The notes: generated by a model not told the origin, from the sequence alone. A stretch of DNA of 64,000 nucleotides from Chryseobacterium sp. Leaf201 (GCF_001421435.1 NZ_LMKA01000123.1:1-64000), one strand, 5' to 3'. Shown: positions 14,703-23,539, counted from the stretch's first letter. Translations and numbers: made by a program.

Positions 14703-16894
14703 AGGTTAAGATTTTTCATAATTTCAAGAACAGTATAATATTTTGGCATTTCACTATCAGTAAGCTTATTAATGCTATTCAGCTTTCGCTGATTATAAAA
14801 AAATAAATATAGATTTTCCTCTCCTGCTTTATTTGCAGATGGTAAACGACGTTTTAATTTGACAAAATTTATTAATTCATCATATTTCTCTTCTGAATTT
14901 GAAAGTCGCCTACCATTAATTTTAGAATATTTTTCAAAAATCTTAGTAATTAAATCTTTTCTTTCTTCTTCCAACTCACCGAATTTAATTTTTCTCTTTT
15001 GTACATTTATCCATCTATATAATTTAATTTCTTCTTCAGGTACACTAATCGATAGAGGAAGCCTATTTTCACGAGCAAGAAAAAGTAGAAAGATTTCATA
15101 TCTATCATTCCAAGACATTTGTTCAATCAAATCTGACTTTTTCAATATCTCAAAGTTTTTGGGATATGTTTTTTTATTTAAACCGATATAAGAATTTTTG
15201 AAAAAGATAAAAACTTGTGATTCATCAATACGTAGATTGTAATAAATACTCTTCTCATTCGATGCCGGCCTATACTTTAATACATATTGTGTTATATCAG
15301 AAATATGTTTTGGCTCATCAGAATGCATTAGATATTCAGTAGCGATACTTCTTATTGTACCACCTTTAAAATCTTCAACCTCATTTTCCCATTTTTTTAG
15401 ACCAAATATACTAGTTCTGCCAACTGGCACAAATCCATCCTTTCTTTTCATTGAAGCACTAACCTTTCTTTCATCTGTTTCATAATTTGGATGAAGTTCA
15501 AGTATTTTTTGAGTTATTTCTTCAACTTTGGAAGGTATTCCTAATTTCTCAAGTGCTTCATAAGAATATTCAAAGGCTTGTTTACTAGTATTTCTTTTAA
15601 AAACAATATTATCATCTAAATCTAGATGCAAATCAAATTCATCATTAATTATTTTTTCAGCAACTGAAAAAGCTAAATCAATTGTTTCTACACTGAAATC
15701 ATTTATAAATCGTGATAAATAACTTTTGAAATTGAAAGAATATGTTTCGTCAAGCCTCTCGTTTACTCTTTCATTTATATCATTAGCAAATGATACAAAA
15801 TCAATTTTTGAAAAAACTTTACTAACAATATAAAAATTATTCCAATTATGTCTATTACGACTATTTATAATCTTCGTTTGTAATATATCTTCTATATTCC
15901 CAATTAAAATAAAATTGTCGCTTAAATAGACAGCCAGAATATAAGAAATGAATTCTTTTGAAAAATTAGTTCGATTTAATATATTAATTTGGTTCACTAA
16001 ATTTTCCTTCACTTCAATTAAGCTTGAGGATAAATCTATACCATAATTCTCAAATAAATCGTCATTGAAATTCTTAATGAAAGATATTTTATCGAATAAA
16101 TCACTAATACAATCTCTTCTTATTTGCCTCACTCTTTCACGTGACAAATTATTCTCAGATGCAATTTCACCAAGAGTCATCTCTCTTTGATTTTGATAAA
16201 TTTTTGAAGCCTTTTTTATTATTGAATTTTGACTTTCAGTAAAGAAAGCATTATTTCTCAGTAAAAAATCAGTAAGTTGGAATATTGATTCAGACTCCAA
16301 GATTTCAGTTGGAATTAGAGAAATTGCAAAAGTACGTTGTATTAAAAAATTATTTTTTAATGTTATTAACTCTCTTTCATTATTTGACTCACTAACTTTT
16401 ATTATAAAGTCATTTACTATCGATACATAAACTTCAAGTTCTGGTAAAGATTTCTGTCCAATATTATCAATATTATGAACCCTGAAATGCTTATCTATTA
16501 GTATTTTTTCGGCAAAATTTCTAACACTAAAATTACCATCCAAATATTGTGATATTGCATTCTTACTCCTTATAGAAAGACTATTCGTATTAACAAAAAT
16601 AAAACTGTTAATAATCTCTCTTTGTAACCTTGTCAAATTTAAAATGATTGTATCAATAGTGATCTTACTTAGTATTTCATTAACATCATTTTCTGGAGTA
16701 ATTATTTGGTACTTATTACAAAGCTCACTTAGCTCTTCATTAGATTTACGTCCACAATTTCTAAGATTATAAAAAGAATTATATTTTGCATAATGCTTTT
16801 GAACATCTTCAATATTCGTCAAGCCATTATACTTACAAATATTATAAGATCGTACACTTATATCATCATTCATATAAATATCGTCTATAGTCAT
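14699..16894 (-). CDS. Multi-domain DNA-binding protein: RpoA-CTD-like, sigma4 HTH, HARE-HTH and HA-like repeats
   Basis: The 731-residue protein is a chain of DNA-binding modules. Residues 12-60 resemble the helix-hairpin-helix of the RNA polymerase alpha C-terminal domain (ISVRSYNICKYNGLTNIEDV, NCGRKSNEEL), and a second copy lies at about 106-155 (NIGQKSLPEL). A sigma region 4-type HTH follows at 240-260 (LGEIASENNLSRERVRQIRR). Two HARE-HTH-like winged helices lie at about 445-504 and 513-577, and the C-terminus has two repeats like helicase-associated HA domains (W...LP...L..W...QR...G.L). No nuclease motif is visible. As first gene of the coupled operon it may be the DNA sensor or transcriptional regulator of the DndD/DndE machinery. 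The domain calls are by eye. Confidence 0.7.
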   Translation of the reverse strand: MTIDDIYMNDDISVRSYNICKYNGLTNIEDVQKHYAKYNSFYNLRNCGRKSNEELSELCNKYQIITPENDVNEILSKITIDTIILNLTRLQREIINSFIFVNTNSLSIRSKNAISQYLDGNFSVRNFAEKILIDKHFRVHNIDNIGQKSLPELEVYVSIVNDFIIKVSESNNERELITLKNNFLIQRTFAISLIPTEILESESIFQLTDFLLRNNAFFTESQNSIIKKASKIYQNQREMTLGEIASENNLSRERVRQIRRDCISDLFDKISFIKNFNDDLFENYGIDLSSSLIEVKENLVNQINILNRTNFSKEFISYILAVYLSDNFILIGNIEDILQTKIINSRNRHNWNNFYIVSKVFSKIDFVSFANDINERVNERLDETYSFNFKSYLSRFINDFSVETIDLAFSVAEKIINDEFDLHLDLDDNIVFKRNTSKQAFEYSYEALEKLGIPSKVEEITQKILELHPNYETDERKVSASMKRKDGFVPVGRTSIFGLKKWENEVEDFKGGTIRSIATEYLMHSDEPKHISDITQYVLKYRPASNEKSIYYNLRIDESQVFIFFKNSYIGLNKKTYPKNFEILKKSDLIEQMSWNDRYEIFLLFLARENRLPLSISVPEEEIKLYRWINVQKRKIKFGELEEERKDLITKIFEKYSKINGRRLSNSEEKYDELINFVKLKRRLPSANKAGEENLYLFFYNQRKLNSINKLTDSEMPKYYTVLEIMKNLNL

Positions 16895-17333
16895 TTGTAT
16901 TATAATTGATTAATAAGTTTTAGTTTTGTAAGATAAGAAGTATTTTTGTAAGTAAATTACGGTTTTCCTCATTTGTTTAGGATTAAAATAAAAACCACCT
17001 TTTTTTGTTAAACTGTTCGCAATTACTAAATATATAAATTCAAAAGTAATTTGTTATTTATAAGCTTTATTCGCCGTATTTTTTTTTTCACCAGCAATTC
17101 TTCTATTTATCTACGGAAAAATTCATAATTCTTCATCCTTTTTAAAAAAGGATTTCAAGACTAAAAAAACGAGTTCCGAAGTTTTTTTCACCCTTTTCGC
17201 AGAAAAGGCAAGAGTCTAGGTAGTACAAAATGTAAATTTTGTACGTACAAAGACACATCTTGCTATATAGTTTTCATAAATTAAAAATTATATTTTAGTC
17301 TACCTTAATTTAGACTAGTGGTCATAGATGATT
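16895..17333. other. 439-bp A+T-rich intergenic region with several dyads
   Basis: No gene is supported. GTACAAAAT (17223-17231) and ATTTTGTAC (17236-17244) form a 9-bp dyad, and TAGTCTA (17296-17302) with TAGACTA (17311-17317) forms a possible terminator or operator beside the replication gene. TAGTACAAAA at 17221-17230 recurs in the region just upstream of the integrase gene near 22027. Confidence 0.5.
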
Positions 17334-17972
17334 TTAGTCTAGTTTAGGTCTGTTAATGATTGGAAGATTAGATAGCGAAGAACTTTTGTAAGAGTGTGAA
17401 AATTCAAGTGTATTTATATTTTTTTCGAGAGTAGACTGCCAATTCAAAATAGGTCTTCCAAGTGAATTTTTCCAATCTGCTTCTTCCCATTTGTGAAATT
17501 TTTGAATCAATAGATCATCTAAAATTTCTGAATAGTCTTTTAAAGTTTTTGCAAAATCCATAAACTGTTTTAGGCTAGGATATTTTGAAAATGAATTATG
17601 CACAACAATTTTCGGCTCTAGGATCTGATCTAATTCTTCAATCGGGACTTCCTTTATTTCACCAATTTTTGGTGTTGCTTTTGGCAATTGATTTCCGTTT
17701 AAAATGAACCGATTCGGAAAACCACGATTTCTGTTGTAATCTAAAAGTCCTAAAAGTTTGAGCTTATTTTTCGCCGTGATGATCGTTTGTCTGGAGAGAC
17801 CAAGTTCTCGTGCCATTTGATAATCTGATAATACAATTTCCTTTCGCAGATCTTCACATTTGTAGAGGATAAAAGTGAAAACAGCTATGGTGTTTGCGCC
17901 AATTTTATTTTTTGAATTTAAATCAAAAATTTTTTCAAATAAGTTTGCATCAAAAGTTTTAGAATTTTTCAT
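17334..17972 (-). CDS. Winged-helix replication-type DNA-binding protein
   Basis: The 212-residue protein has an N-terminal winged helix (about residues 20-85): TIAVFTFILYKCEDLR, then LSDYQMARELGLSRQTIITA as the HTH, then a wing with LLDYNRNRGFPNRFIL. Domains like this occur in plasmid and integrated-element replication initiators. The C-terminal half is low in known motifs. Its ATG overlaps the Toprim primase stop by 4 bp (ATGA), placing both in one replication operon. It may recognise an origin on the element; a transcriptional regulator is the alternative. Confidence 0.65.
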   Translation of the reverse strand: MKNSKTFDANLFEKIFDLNSKNKIGANTIAVFTFILYKCEDLRKEIVLSDYQMARELGLSRQTIITAKNKLKLLGLLDYNRNRGFPNRFILNGNQLPKATPKIGEIKEVPIEELDQILEPKIVVHNSFSKYPSLKQFMDFAKTLKDYSEILDDLLIQKFHKWEEADWKNSLGRPILNWQSTLEKNINTLEFSHSYKSSSLSNLPIINRPKLD

Positions 17973-18850
17973 CGCTTAAATCTCGGTTTAGACTGGTTTT
18001 CAAATTCACTGGTTCGTTGATTAAGATATTCATTCAAATCTTTAAAATCTGAATATAAAACCCGACAATCTTTCGCATTTTGTATTTCACTACTAATGAT
18101 TTCAACAGCACGATTTCCAGCTTCATCATTATCTAAATAAAGCTCCACTTTTTCATATTTTCCGAGTGAATTTTTAATGTTATTAATCATCGAAACAGAA
18201 TTCAGAATGAGATTATCAGAAGGCTCTTTTTCTAATTTATTTTCTAAATTTTTAAATGAAAGAAAATCGAAAAAACCTTCGAAAATCCTAACTGAATTTG
18301 AATCGTTTTTAATTGTCGAAATATCTTTTTTGCCCAAACAAATTTTCGAGTATTTATTCCGAATTTCGTAACCGCCAGAATCGTTTTTGAAACCAATTCC
18401 GAAATAGTTTTTGTCATTCATTCGATAATGGATCTCTTTTAAAAATTTGGTTTGATCTTCTACTTTCCGACTTTTTAAATATTCCAAAAGTGCCGGGTGT
18501 TGAATTTCTTTTACATTAATTATCTCATAGTTCTTTGAAAAATTTTCAAGTTTACTACTGAAAATATTTTGCTTTTGAAAAGAAGAGAAATTTTGACTTT
18601 CTGCCCATACTAATACTTCACTTATTGATGCGTTCAAATATCTTTTCATTAAATCGACATTCTTTCCACCGATTCCTTCGGAGTGTAAATACCAATAGTT
18701 TAAATTTTTATTGATTTTAAAAGAAGCTTGGGATTCGCTGGTAAAGGGGTTGAGATACCACGCTTCTTTTTCCGATTGTTTCGTTGGAAGGTGTCCGAGA
18801 GAAAGGAGGATTTCTTCCAACGGGATTGTATTAAATTGTTTGCAGTTCAT
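17969..18850 (-). CDS. Toprim-domain primase of the mobile element
   Basis: The 293-residue protein has a CHC2-like N-terminal region without the zinc cysteines (WYLNPFTSESQASFKINK, GGKNVDLMKRYL) and a C-terminal Toprim domain with the catalytic Glu in EGFFD (191-195) and the DxD motif in LDNDEAG (239-245). Primases of this compact type are common on Bacteroidota integrative elements and satellites. It lies upstream of the winged-helix gene in the same operon and downstream of an intergenic region with iteron-like repeats. It probably primes excised-element DNA synthesis. Confidence 0.8.
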   Translation of the reverse strand: MNCKQFNTIPLEEILLSLGHLPTKQSEKEAWYLNPFTSESQASFKINKNLNYWYLHSEGIGGKNVDLMKRYLNASISEVLVWAESQNFSSFQKQNIFSSKLENFSKNYEIINVKEIQHPALLEYLKSRKVEDQTKFLKEIHYRMNDKNYFGIGFKNDSGGYEIRNKYSKICLGKKDISTIKNDSNSVRIFEGFFDFLSFKNLENKLEKEPSDNLILNSVSMINNIKNSLGKYEKVELYLDNDEAGNRAVEIISSEIQNAKDCRVLYSDFKDLNEYLNQRTSEFENQSKPRFKR

Positions 18851-18881
18851 TTTTATATATTTATGTGTTTTTGTTTAAAAG

Positions 18882-19062
18882 ACTTACCTAATTACCAAAA
18901 CCCTGATAATCAAAATATTAAATTCAATTATTCACCCTACCTTTAATCACCTACTTACCAGAATTTTATTTTATAGGTAAGTTCAGGTAGATTTAAACAG
19001 CTGGATATACCTTAATAATAAATTGGTTTTCAAATATTTAAAACTTTTAGGTAAGTAGGTAA
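18882..19062. repeat. Iteron-like ACTTACC repeats, candidate origin or operator
   Basis: The motif ACTTACC, or its complement GGTAAGT, occurs at 18882-18888, 18953-18959, 18976-18982 and 19050-19056, with a degenerate AGGTAAA at 19057-19062. They cluster in the 232-bp gap between the primase and VapE-type genes. Spacing is irregular and both orientations occur. Origin iterons or a regulator's operator are both possible. Confidence 0.45.
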
Positions 19063-19082
19063 ATGATTATATATTATTAAAA

Positions 19083-20243
19083 TTAATTTGCGATTTTTGA
19101 CCGCATGAGGTAACCGTATATTTGCCTTTGTGGATGTTTAACTCTGGGAAATTTAAAAGACGATAAAGCTCTTCCGATTTTTAAATGATTGAGGCGAATT
19201 CCGTGAGAATTAAGATCAATCATAACTTCTGTAGCGGTTTTAAATTCCTCCAAATTGTCAGATGCTTCATAGAATTTACTCACCATTTCCTGTTCTAAAG
19301 TCATTTGTGTGAATCGCTCATTGCGTTTTTCGTTTTCGGAAATATCTGCTAAAGTAAGTTCAGGATTGTAATTTTCTCGTTTGTAAGCATTGAAATAAGC
19401 TTGAGCCCAAACCTTATCAATATCAACTTCAGATGAATAATTGAAGTTGATTTTCTCGATGACTTCAAAAATAATCCAACGAACACTTCCGGATTCGTCT
19501 GTTAGAAAGTCTGTTTTGTTGGTAGAACCCACGAAACTGCAAATTCTTTCCAGATATTCAGCTTTCCTTGCATAAGGCAATCTTTCGTTGATATGCGTTT
19601 TTGAAATGTATGCTTTCAATGAATTAATATCCGCTTTCGCTAAAACCGAAAGTTCATCTAAATTGATAATCAAATTCTTGCACAATTTAATTCTGCTATC
19701 TTTATCCAAACCAATGTCTTCCGAGAGGTAATTCGTTAGTTTTTTAGGAATAAAAAATCTTAAGAATGTTGACTTTCCACTATTCTGAATGGTATTTGCC
19801 AAAACCAAACAGTGTTTATTGATTTTCTCTTTTTCTAAAGCACAAAAGACCGCTCTAGTAAACCATTTTTCAACGTGATACAAAAATTTTTCATCATCGT
19901 TAGTCTTCACATAGCTGCATAATTTTGCGATATGATTTTCGCCATCCCAATCCTCCAAACTTTCAATATATTCTGAAATAGGATTATACTGTTCTATCAA
20001 ATGGCTTCTGACCAAGATTTCCAATTTATTAATAGGAATATTAATTCCAGATTGAATGAGCTCTATATACAATGAGTTTAAATTTAGATTTGCCCATTTT
20101 TTATCTTTTATCAGCTTGATTTCAAACTCCAGAGAGATGGTGTTAAATCTTAATGAATACTTCAAATTGAGATAATATAGAGTGCGATCAAAAATGGTTT
20201 TGCCTTCTGTACCATTTTGATACAGAGTATTTTTCTCTTCCAT
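19083..20243 (-). CDS. VapE/VirE-type ATPase (element replication helicase)
   Basis: I prefer the ATG at 20243 (386 residues, MEEKNTLYQN) to a TTG 72 bp upstream. The P-loop is TIQNSGKST, about 28 residues into the VirE domain, which also has FIPKKLTNYLSEDIGLDKD, NLIINLDELSVL (Walker B) and ICSFVGSTNKTDFLTDESGS, all hallmarks of virulence-associated E family ATPases. These SF3-like proteins act as replicative helicases on satellites and integrated elements. It follows the excisionase-like gene by about 100 bp on the same strand and works with the downstream Toprim primase. Confidence 0.85.
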   Translation of the reverse strand: MEEKNTLYQNGTEGKTIFDRTLYYLNLKYSLRFNTISLEFEIKLIKDKKWANLNLNSLYIELIQSGINIPINKLEILVRSHLIEQYNPISEYIESLEDWDGENHIAKLCSYVKTNDDEKFLYHVEKWFTRAVFCALEKEKINKHCLVLANTIQNSGKSTFLRFFIPKKLTNYLSEDIGLDKDSRIKLCKNLIINLDELSVLAKADINSLKAYISKTHINERLPYARKAEYLERICSFVGSTNKTDFLTDESGSVRWIIFEVIEKINFNYSSEVDIDKVWAQAYFNAYKRENYNPELTLADISENEKRNERFTQMTLEQEMVSKFYEASDNLEEFKTATEVMIDLNSHGIRLNHLKIGRALSSFKFPRVKHPQRQIYGYLMRSKIAN

Positions 20244-20349
20244 AAAAACATCTGGGTATTGTGGAAACGGAAACAAATAATTATTATATTTGTACCTTAC
20301 TTCCAAGTAAAACAAAGATTTTAAGCCTAACTACTGCTATAGTTAGGCT

Positions 20350-20634
20350 TTATTTTTTGCGTAAAGAAAATTCTATAGCTTCTTGTTGAATTTCATCATT
20401 TGATTTATGGCTGTTTTTTAACAACCATTCATCGATTTTTTTGCGTTCAAAAAATAGAACTTTCCCGTTGGGTTTAGAAAAAGGAATACTGTGCGAATGA
20501 ACTAATTTGTAGATGTAGGATTTCTTGAATCCCGTATAATCTGCAAGTTCTTCGACGTTGAGAATTTCCTTTAAACCGAAAATATGTTTTTCAATTCGGT
20601 TGAGTTTGTGCAGAATGATTTCGTTATTTTCCAT
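20350..20634 (-). CDS. Excisionase-like helix-turn-helix protein
   Basis: The 94-residue protein has a MerR/HTH_17-type domain: LNVEELADYTGFKKSYIYKL, then the wing and IPFSKPNGKVLFFERKKIDEWL. Proteins of this size next to tyrosine integrases of Bacteroidota act as excisionases or recombination directionality factors. It sits between the integrase and VapE genes; a pair of direct repeats lies between it and the integrase. It may also regulate the replication genes. Confidence 0.75.
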   Translation of the reverse strand: MENNEIILHKLNRIEKHIFGLKEILNVEELADYTGFKKSYIYKLVHSHSIPFSKPNGKVLFFERKKIDEWLLKNSHKSNDEIQQEAIEFSLRKK

Positions 20635-20713
20635 TGCTTTCGTTTAACAAATTTAATGAAGCAAAAGTCATCAAAGAAAACCATAAAAGCAATACAGTCA
20701 ATTACTTAAAGTC

Positions 20714-20775
20714 TAAATAAGAATAATCTGGATTTACAACGAGGCTTAAAAGTTTAAATAAGAATAATCTGGATT
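20714..20775. repeat. Two 21-bp direct repeats between xis-like and integrase genes
   Basis: Identical 21-bp cores lie at 20714-20734 and 20755-20775, starting TAAATAAGAA and ending ATCTGGATT, 41 bp apart (start to start). A similar CTTAAA(A)GT precedes each. Spacing near four helical turns suits arm-type binding sites for the integrase or excisionase. Confidence 0.7.
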
Positions 20776-20834
20776 AAAATGGATTCAGTATAATTTTACT
20801 AACTAAAATATTACTCTACCTAAAAATATATTTT

Positions 20835-21974
20835 TTACAGTTCGATATTTAGTTCCGGGATAATCTCAGCAGCTTCCTTCATCTTGCTATCCACGATTTT
20901 AGCATAAATCTGTGTAGTTCTCAATTCTCGATGTCCCAATCTTTTTGAAACCGTGTAAATATCTGCACCATTTTCCAGAAGTAAGACAGCATTCGTATGT
21001 CGAGCTGAATGAAAAGTAATATGTTTCGGAACAGCAGCTCGATTGCACCAGCGGATAATTTCTGTATTGTAGGTCATTCCATATTTTAAGCCTTTGAAAA
21101 CTCTTTCTTGGGCATCTTGTCTTTCGCCCAACAATTCTCTGGCTTGTTTTGAAATATAAAGATATTCTACACCCTCTGTTTTTTCTTGTCGGAAATTGAC
21201 TCTAGAAATATCACCTTCATCACGAACTTCTTTCCAAATCAAAGTATTTATATCCGACCAACGTAATCCGGATAAACACGAAAAAAGAAAAGCTTTTTTC
21301 AAAACCGGATATTTACATTCCGCTTTTGCTAATCGTTGTAATTCATCAAAAATCAAATATTCTCTTTGACTTTCAGCTTGTTCAAACGATTTTATTTTCG
21401 AAGCATAATTTATCGTCAAATACCCATTATCGAAAGCATTCCGAAGTGCAGCTTTAAACTTGTTGAAGTAAGAATACTTGGAGTTTTGAGAAAGAGGTAA
21501 ATCACTCTTACTAATTGCATCCTTTTCAAAGTATTTCCGAACTTTTTTAATGAAATATTCATCAATTTCCTCAAAAGTTAAATTCTTTGGAACTACTTTT
21601 TTCAAATGCTGGTAAGTAGAGAACCAATTACCATAATTATTTGACGAATCGAGCGTTCGTTTTTCCTCAGCAAGATCAGCAAAGAAATTTAAAAATACCC
21701 GTTTAGCTTTCGCAGTATTTTTCAACTCAAATCTTCCTTGCGCAAATTCAGCTTTTCGAATTGCAATAACATTTTCTGCAAATTCCAAAGCTTCTTTATT
21801 TTCTTTTTTTTCTTTGGCAGTTTTTGGATCTGTAATTAGATAGGTGTCTAAATTCTCAAAATTTCTCAGATGCTTTCTTTTTCCGTCATCAGTAATTTCA
21901 GAACCACGGTAAAACTCGATTGACAGACTAATCCTTCCGTCCTTTAATTTTCTTTGACTAAGTGATATTTTCAT
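20835..21974 (-). CDS. Tyrosine integrase of the element
   Basis: The 379-residue protein has the Bacteroidota phage-type integrase layout: an N-terminal arm-binding region, a SAM-like core-binding domain (about 105-215) and a C-terminal catalytic domain. Catalytic residues are visible: Arg in SCLSGLRWSDI, HxxR in FHSARHTNAV, His in LGHRELRTTQ and Tyr357 in TQIYAKIVD. It lies 167 bp from the 3' end of mnmE, the presumed target, and reads in the same direction. It should catalyse integration and, with the small HTH protein, excision. Confidence 0.9.
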   Translation of the reverse strand: MKISLSQRKLKDGRISLSIEFYRGSEITDDGKRKHLRNFENLDTYLITDPKTAKEKKENKEALEFAENVIAIRKAEFAQGRFELKNTAKAKRVFLNFFADLAEEKRTLDSSNNYGNWFSTYQHLKKVVPKNLTFEEIDEYFIKKVRKYFEKDAISKSDLPLSQNSKYSYFNKFKAALRNAFDNGYLTINYASKIKSFEQAESQREYLIFDELQRLAKAECKYPVLKKAFLFSCLSGLRWSDINTLIWKEVRDEGDISRVNFRQEKTEGVEYLYISKQARELLGERQDAQERVFKGLKYGMTYNTEIIRWCNRAAVPKHITFHSARHTNAVLLLENGADIYTVSKRLGHRELRTTQIYAKIVDSKMKEAAEIIPELNIEL

Positions 21975-22141
21975 AAATTCTGTTTTGTACTACTTTGTAC
22001 TACTTTTCACTATTTTCGAGGTATGAAGTAGTACAAAAGTGGTACAAATATACAAATATAGTCTAATAAGAGAAAATAAAATCTATATAACTATCTGATA
22101 GTCAAACAAAAGAAAGAAAAAGAAATCAAAGAAAAGCTAAT

Positions 22142-22159
22142 TTATTTCCCGATACAAAA
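22142..22159 (-). other. Candidate attachment site in the last codons of mnmE
   Basis: The mnmE end encodes FCIGK and a stop. The same six codons form the attB site used by SGI1-type islands at thdF/mnmE in Gammaproteobacteria. Here they abut an integrase-bearing element, so attR probably lies here. The matching left copy is not in the window, and the exact crossover is not known. Confidence 0.5.
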
Positions 22160-23527
22160 CTTAGAAAAAATATTCCCCAGCACTTCATCGTTCGTTACTT
22201 CACCGGAAATTTCACCCAGATGTTCCAGTGCGTTTCTCAATTCGTAAGCCAATAGTTCGGTAGAAATCTGGAATGAAATGGCTTCATTGACTTGATGTAC
22301 TGCATCCAGGGATTTCCGTAAAGCTTCGAAATGACGCTGATTGGTGATTACAACATTATTTTCAGAGGCTTTGAGCTGTTCCACATAAGAGGAGAGTTCA
22401 TTTTTAAGATCCTGGATATTCTGGTTTTCAACGGCTGAAATTTTAATAAAATCAAACTCGTTTGATAGAGCATTCCTGAAGATTTCTTCCACTCTTTCAT
22501 ATTGTGGCGGCGTAACTTCATCAATTTTAGTAGCACAGATAATCAACTTAAGGTCGTCTCTTATCAAGGATTGTATCATCTCAATATCTGCGGTAAAATC
22601 TGCGGTGGCGACATCAGCGAGGTAAACAAGGATCTGTGCATTTTCCACTTTCTCCCGGGCTTTTTTCACGCCGATGGCTTCAATTTCATCTGTTGTTTCA
22701 CGCAATCCTGCCGTATCGATAAGTCTGAATGCATGTCCTTTGATATGCAGTACTTCCTCTATAGTATCGCGGGTTGTGCCGGCAATATTGCTGACGATTG
22801 CCCGCTCTTCTTTCAATAACGCATTCAGCAAGGTAGATTTGCCGGCGTTTGGTTTTCCGATGATGGCAACCGCCGTCCCGTTTTTAATAGCATTTCCGTA
22901 CTGGAAGCTTTCGATCAGGGAATTAAGTTTTAATTCGATTCTGCTCAGCAATTGGGTAAGAGCAGATCTGTCGGCAAACTCCACATCCTCTTCGGCAAAG
23001 TCCAGTTCCAGCTCAATCAGTGAAACAAAGTTCAGCAGGTCTGTCCGCAGCAATGATATTTCATTCGTGATTCCGCCTTTCAGCTGACTGATCGCCACCT
23101 TTCTTGAAGCTTCGTTTTCAGATGCGATGACATCGGCAATGGCTTCTGCCTGGGAAAGGTCTATCCTCCCGTTGATGAAAGCACGCAGGGTAAATTCCCC
23201 GGCTTTGGCCATCCGGGCACCGTTTCTAATGAGGGTTTCCAAAATACGTTTCCCGATGTGCGGCGAACCGTGAAAAGCAATCTCTACGGAATTTTCCGTT
23301 GTAAAGCTTTTCGGAGCCAGGAAAATAGAGATCATCACTTCATCAATCGATTCTTCACCATCCATAAAATAACCGTAATGGATGGTATGGGATTTCTGTT
23401 TTTCCAGGTTTTTGGAAGGAAAACTCTTCTGAACTATCGGTAATGCTTCATTTCCGGAAACCCTGATAATCCCCAGGGCACCTACGCCATTGGCCGTAGC
23501 CAGCGCACAGATGGTATCGTTATTCAT
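22142..23527 (-). CDS. mnmE: tRNA uridine-5-carboxymethylaminomethyl modification GTPase MnmE
   Basis: The 461-residue protein has the full MnmE layout: an N-terminal tetrahydrofolate-binding domain, a helical domain and an inserted G domain with P-loop GKPNAGKST (224-232), the TTRDT switch, DTAGLRE and a TKID motif, ending in FCIGK, whose Cys is the conserved C-terminal cysteine. With MnmG it makes the cmnm5 modification at U34 of certain tRNAs. The gene is intact despite the element at its 3' end. A TATCTTTG box ends 4 nt before its ATG. Confidence 0.97.
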   Translation of the reverse strand: MNNDTICALATANGVGALGIIRVSGNEALPIVQKSFPSKNLEKQKSHTIHYGYFMDGEESIDEVMISIFLAPKSFTTENSVEIAFHGSPHIGKRILETLIRNGARMAKAGEFTLRAFINGRIDLSQAEAIADVIASENEASRKVAISQLKGGITNEISLLRTDLLNFVSLIELELDFAEEDVEFADRSALTQLLSRIELKLNSLIESFQYGNAIKNGTAVAIIGKPNAGKSTLLNALLKEERAIVSNIAGTTRDTIEEVLHIKGHAFRLIDTAGLRETTDEIEAIGVKKAREKVENAQILVYLADVATADFTADIEMIQSLIRDDLKLIICATKIDEVTPPQYERVEEIFRNALSNEFDFIKISAVENQNIQDLKNELSSYVEQLKASENNVVITNQRHFEALRKSLDAVHQVNEAISFQISTELLAYELRNALEHLGEISGEVTNDEVLGNIFSKFCIGK

Positions 23528-23531
23528 AATA

Positions 23532-23539
23532 CAAAGATA
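23532..23539 (-). promoter_or_regulatory. -7 box TATCTTTG directly upstream of mnmE
   Basis: On the minus strand TATCTTTG is followed by 4 nt (TATT) and then the mnmE ATG. A -7 box at this distance places transcription start at or next to the start codon. No good TTTG -33 box is visible. Confidence 0.5.

Larger units (their letters stand above)
1..22159. mobile_element. Integrated defence-carrying element (satellite or IME-like), left end outside the window
   Basis: This A+T-rich block ends against the 3' end of mnmE and carries, from its right end inward, a tyrosine integrase, an excisionase-like HTH protein, a VapE/VirE-type ATPase, a Toprim primase and a winged-helix protein, then defence-like cargo. 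This order resembles phage satellites and small integrative mobilizable elements of Bacteroidota. No relaxase, VirB/Tra conjugation genes, capsid or terminase genes are visible. I could not find a second copy of the mnmE-end sequence in the window, so the left junction is probably before base 1; a nested junction between cargo modules cannot be excluded. The element boundaries are inference; the gene content is read directly. Confidence 0.75.

Noticed and set aside
22674-23087. 137-codon frame antisense to mnmE
   Set aside because: It overlaps the GTPase region of an intact mnmE; Ser-rich product without any motif.
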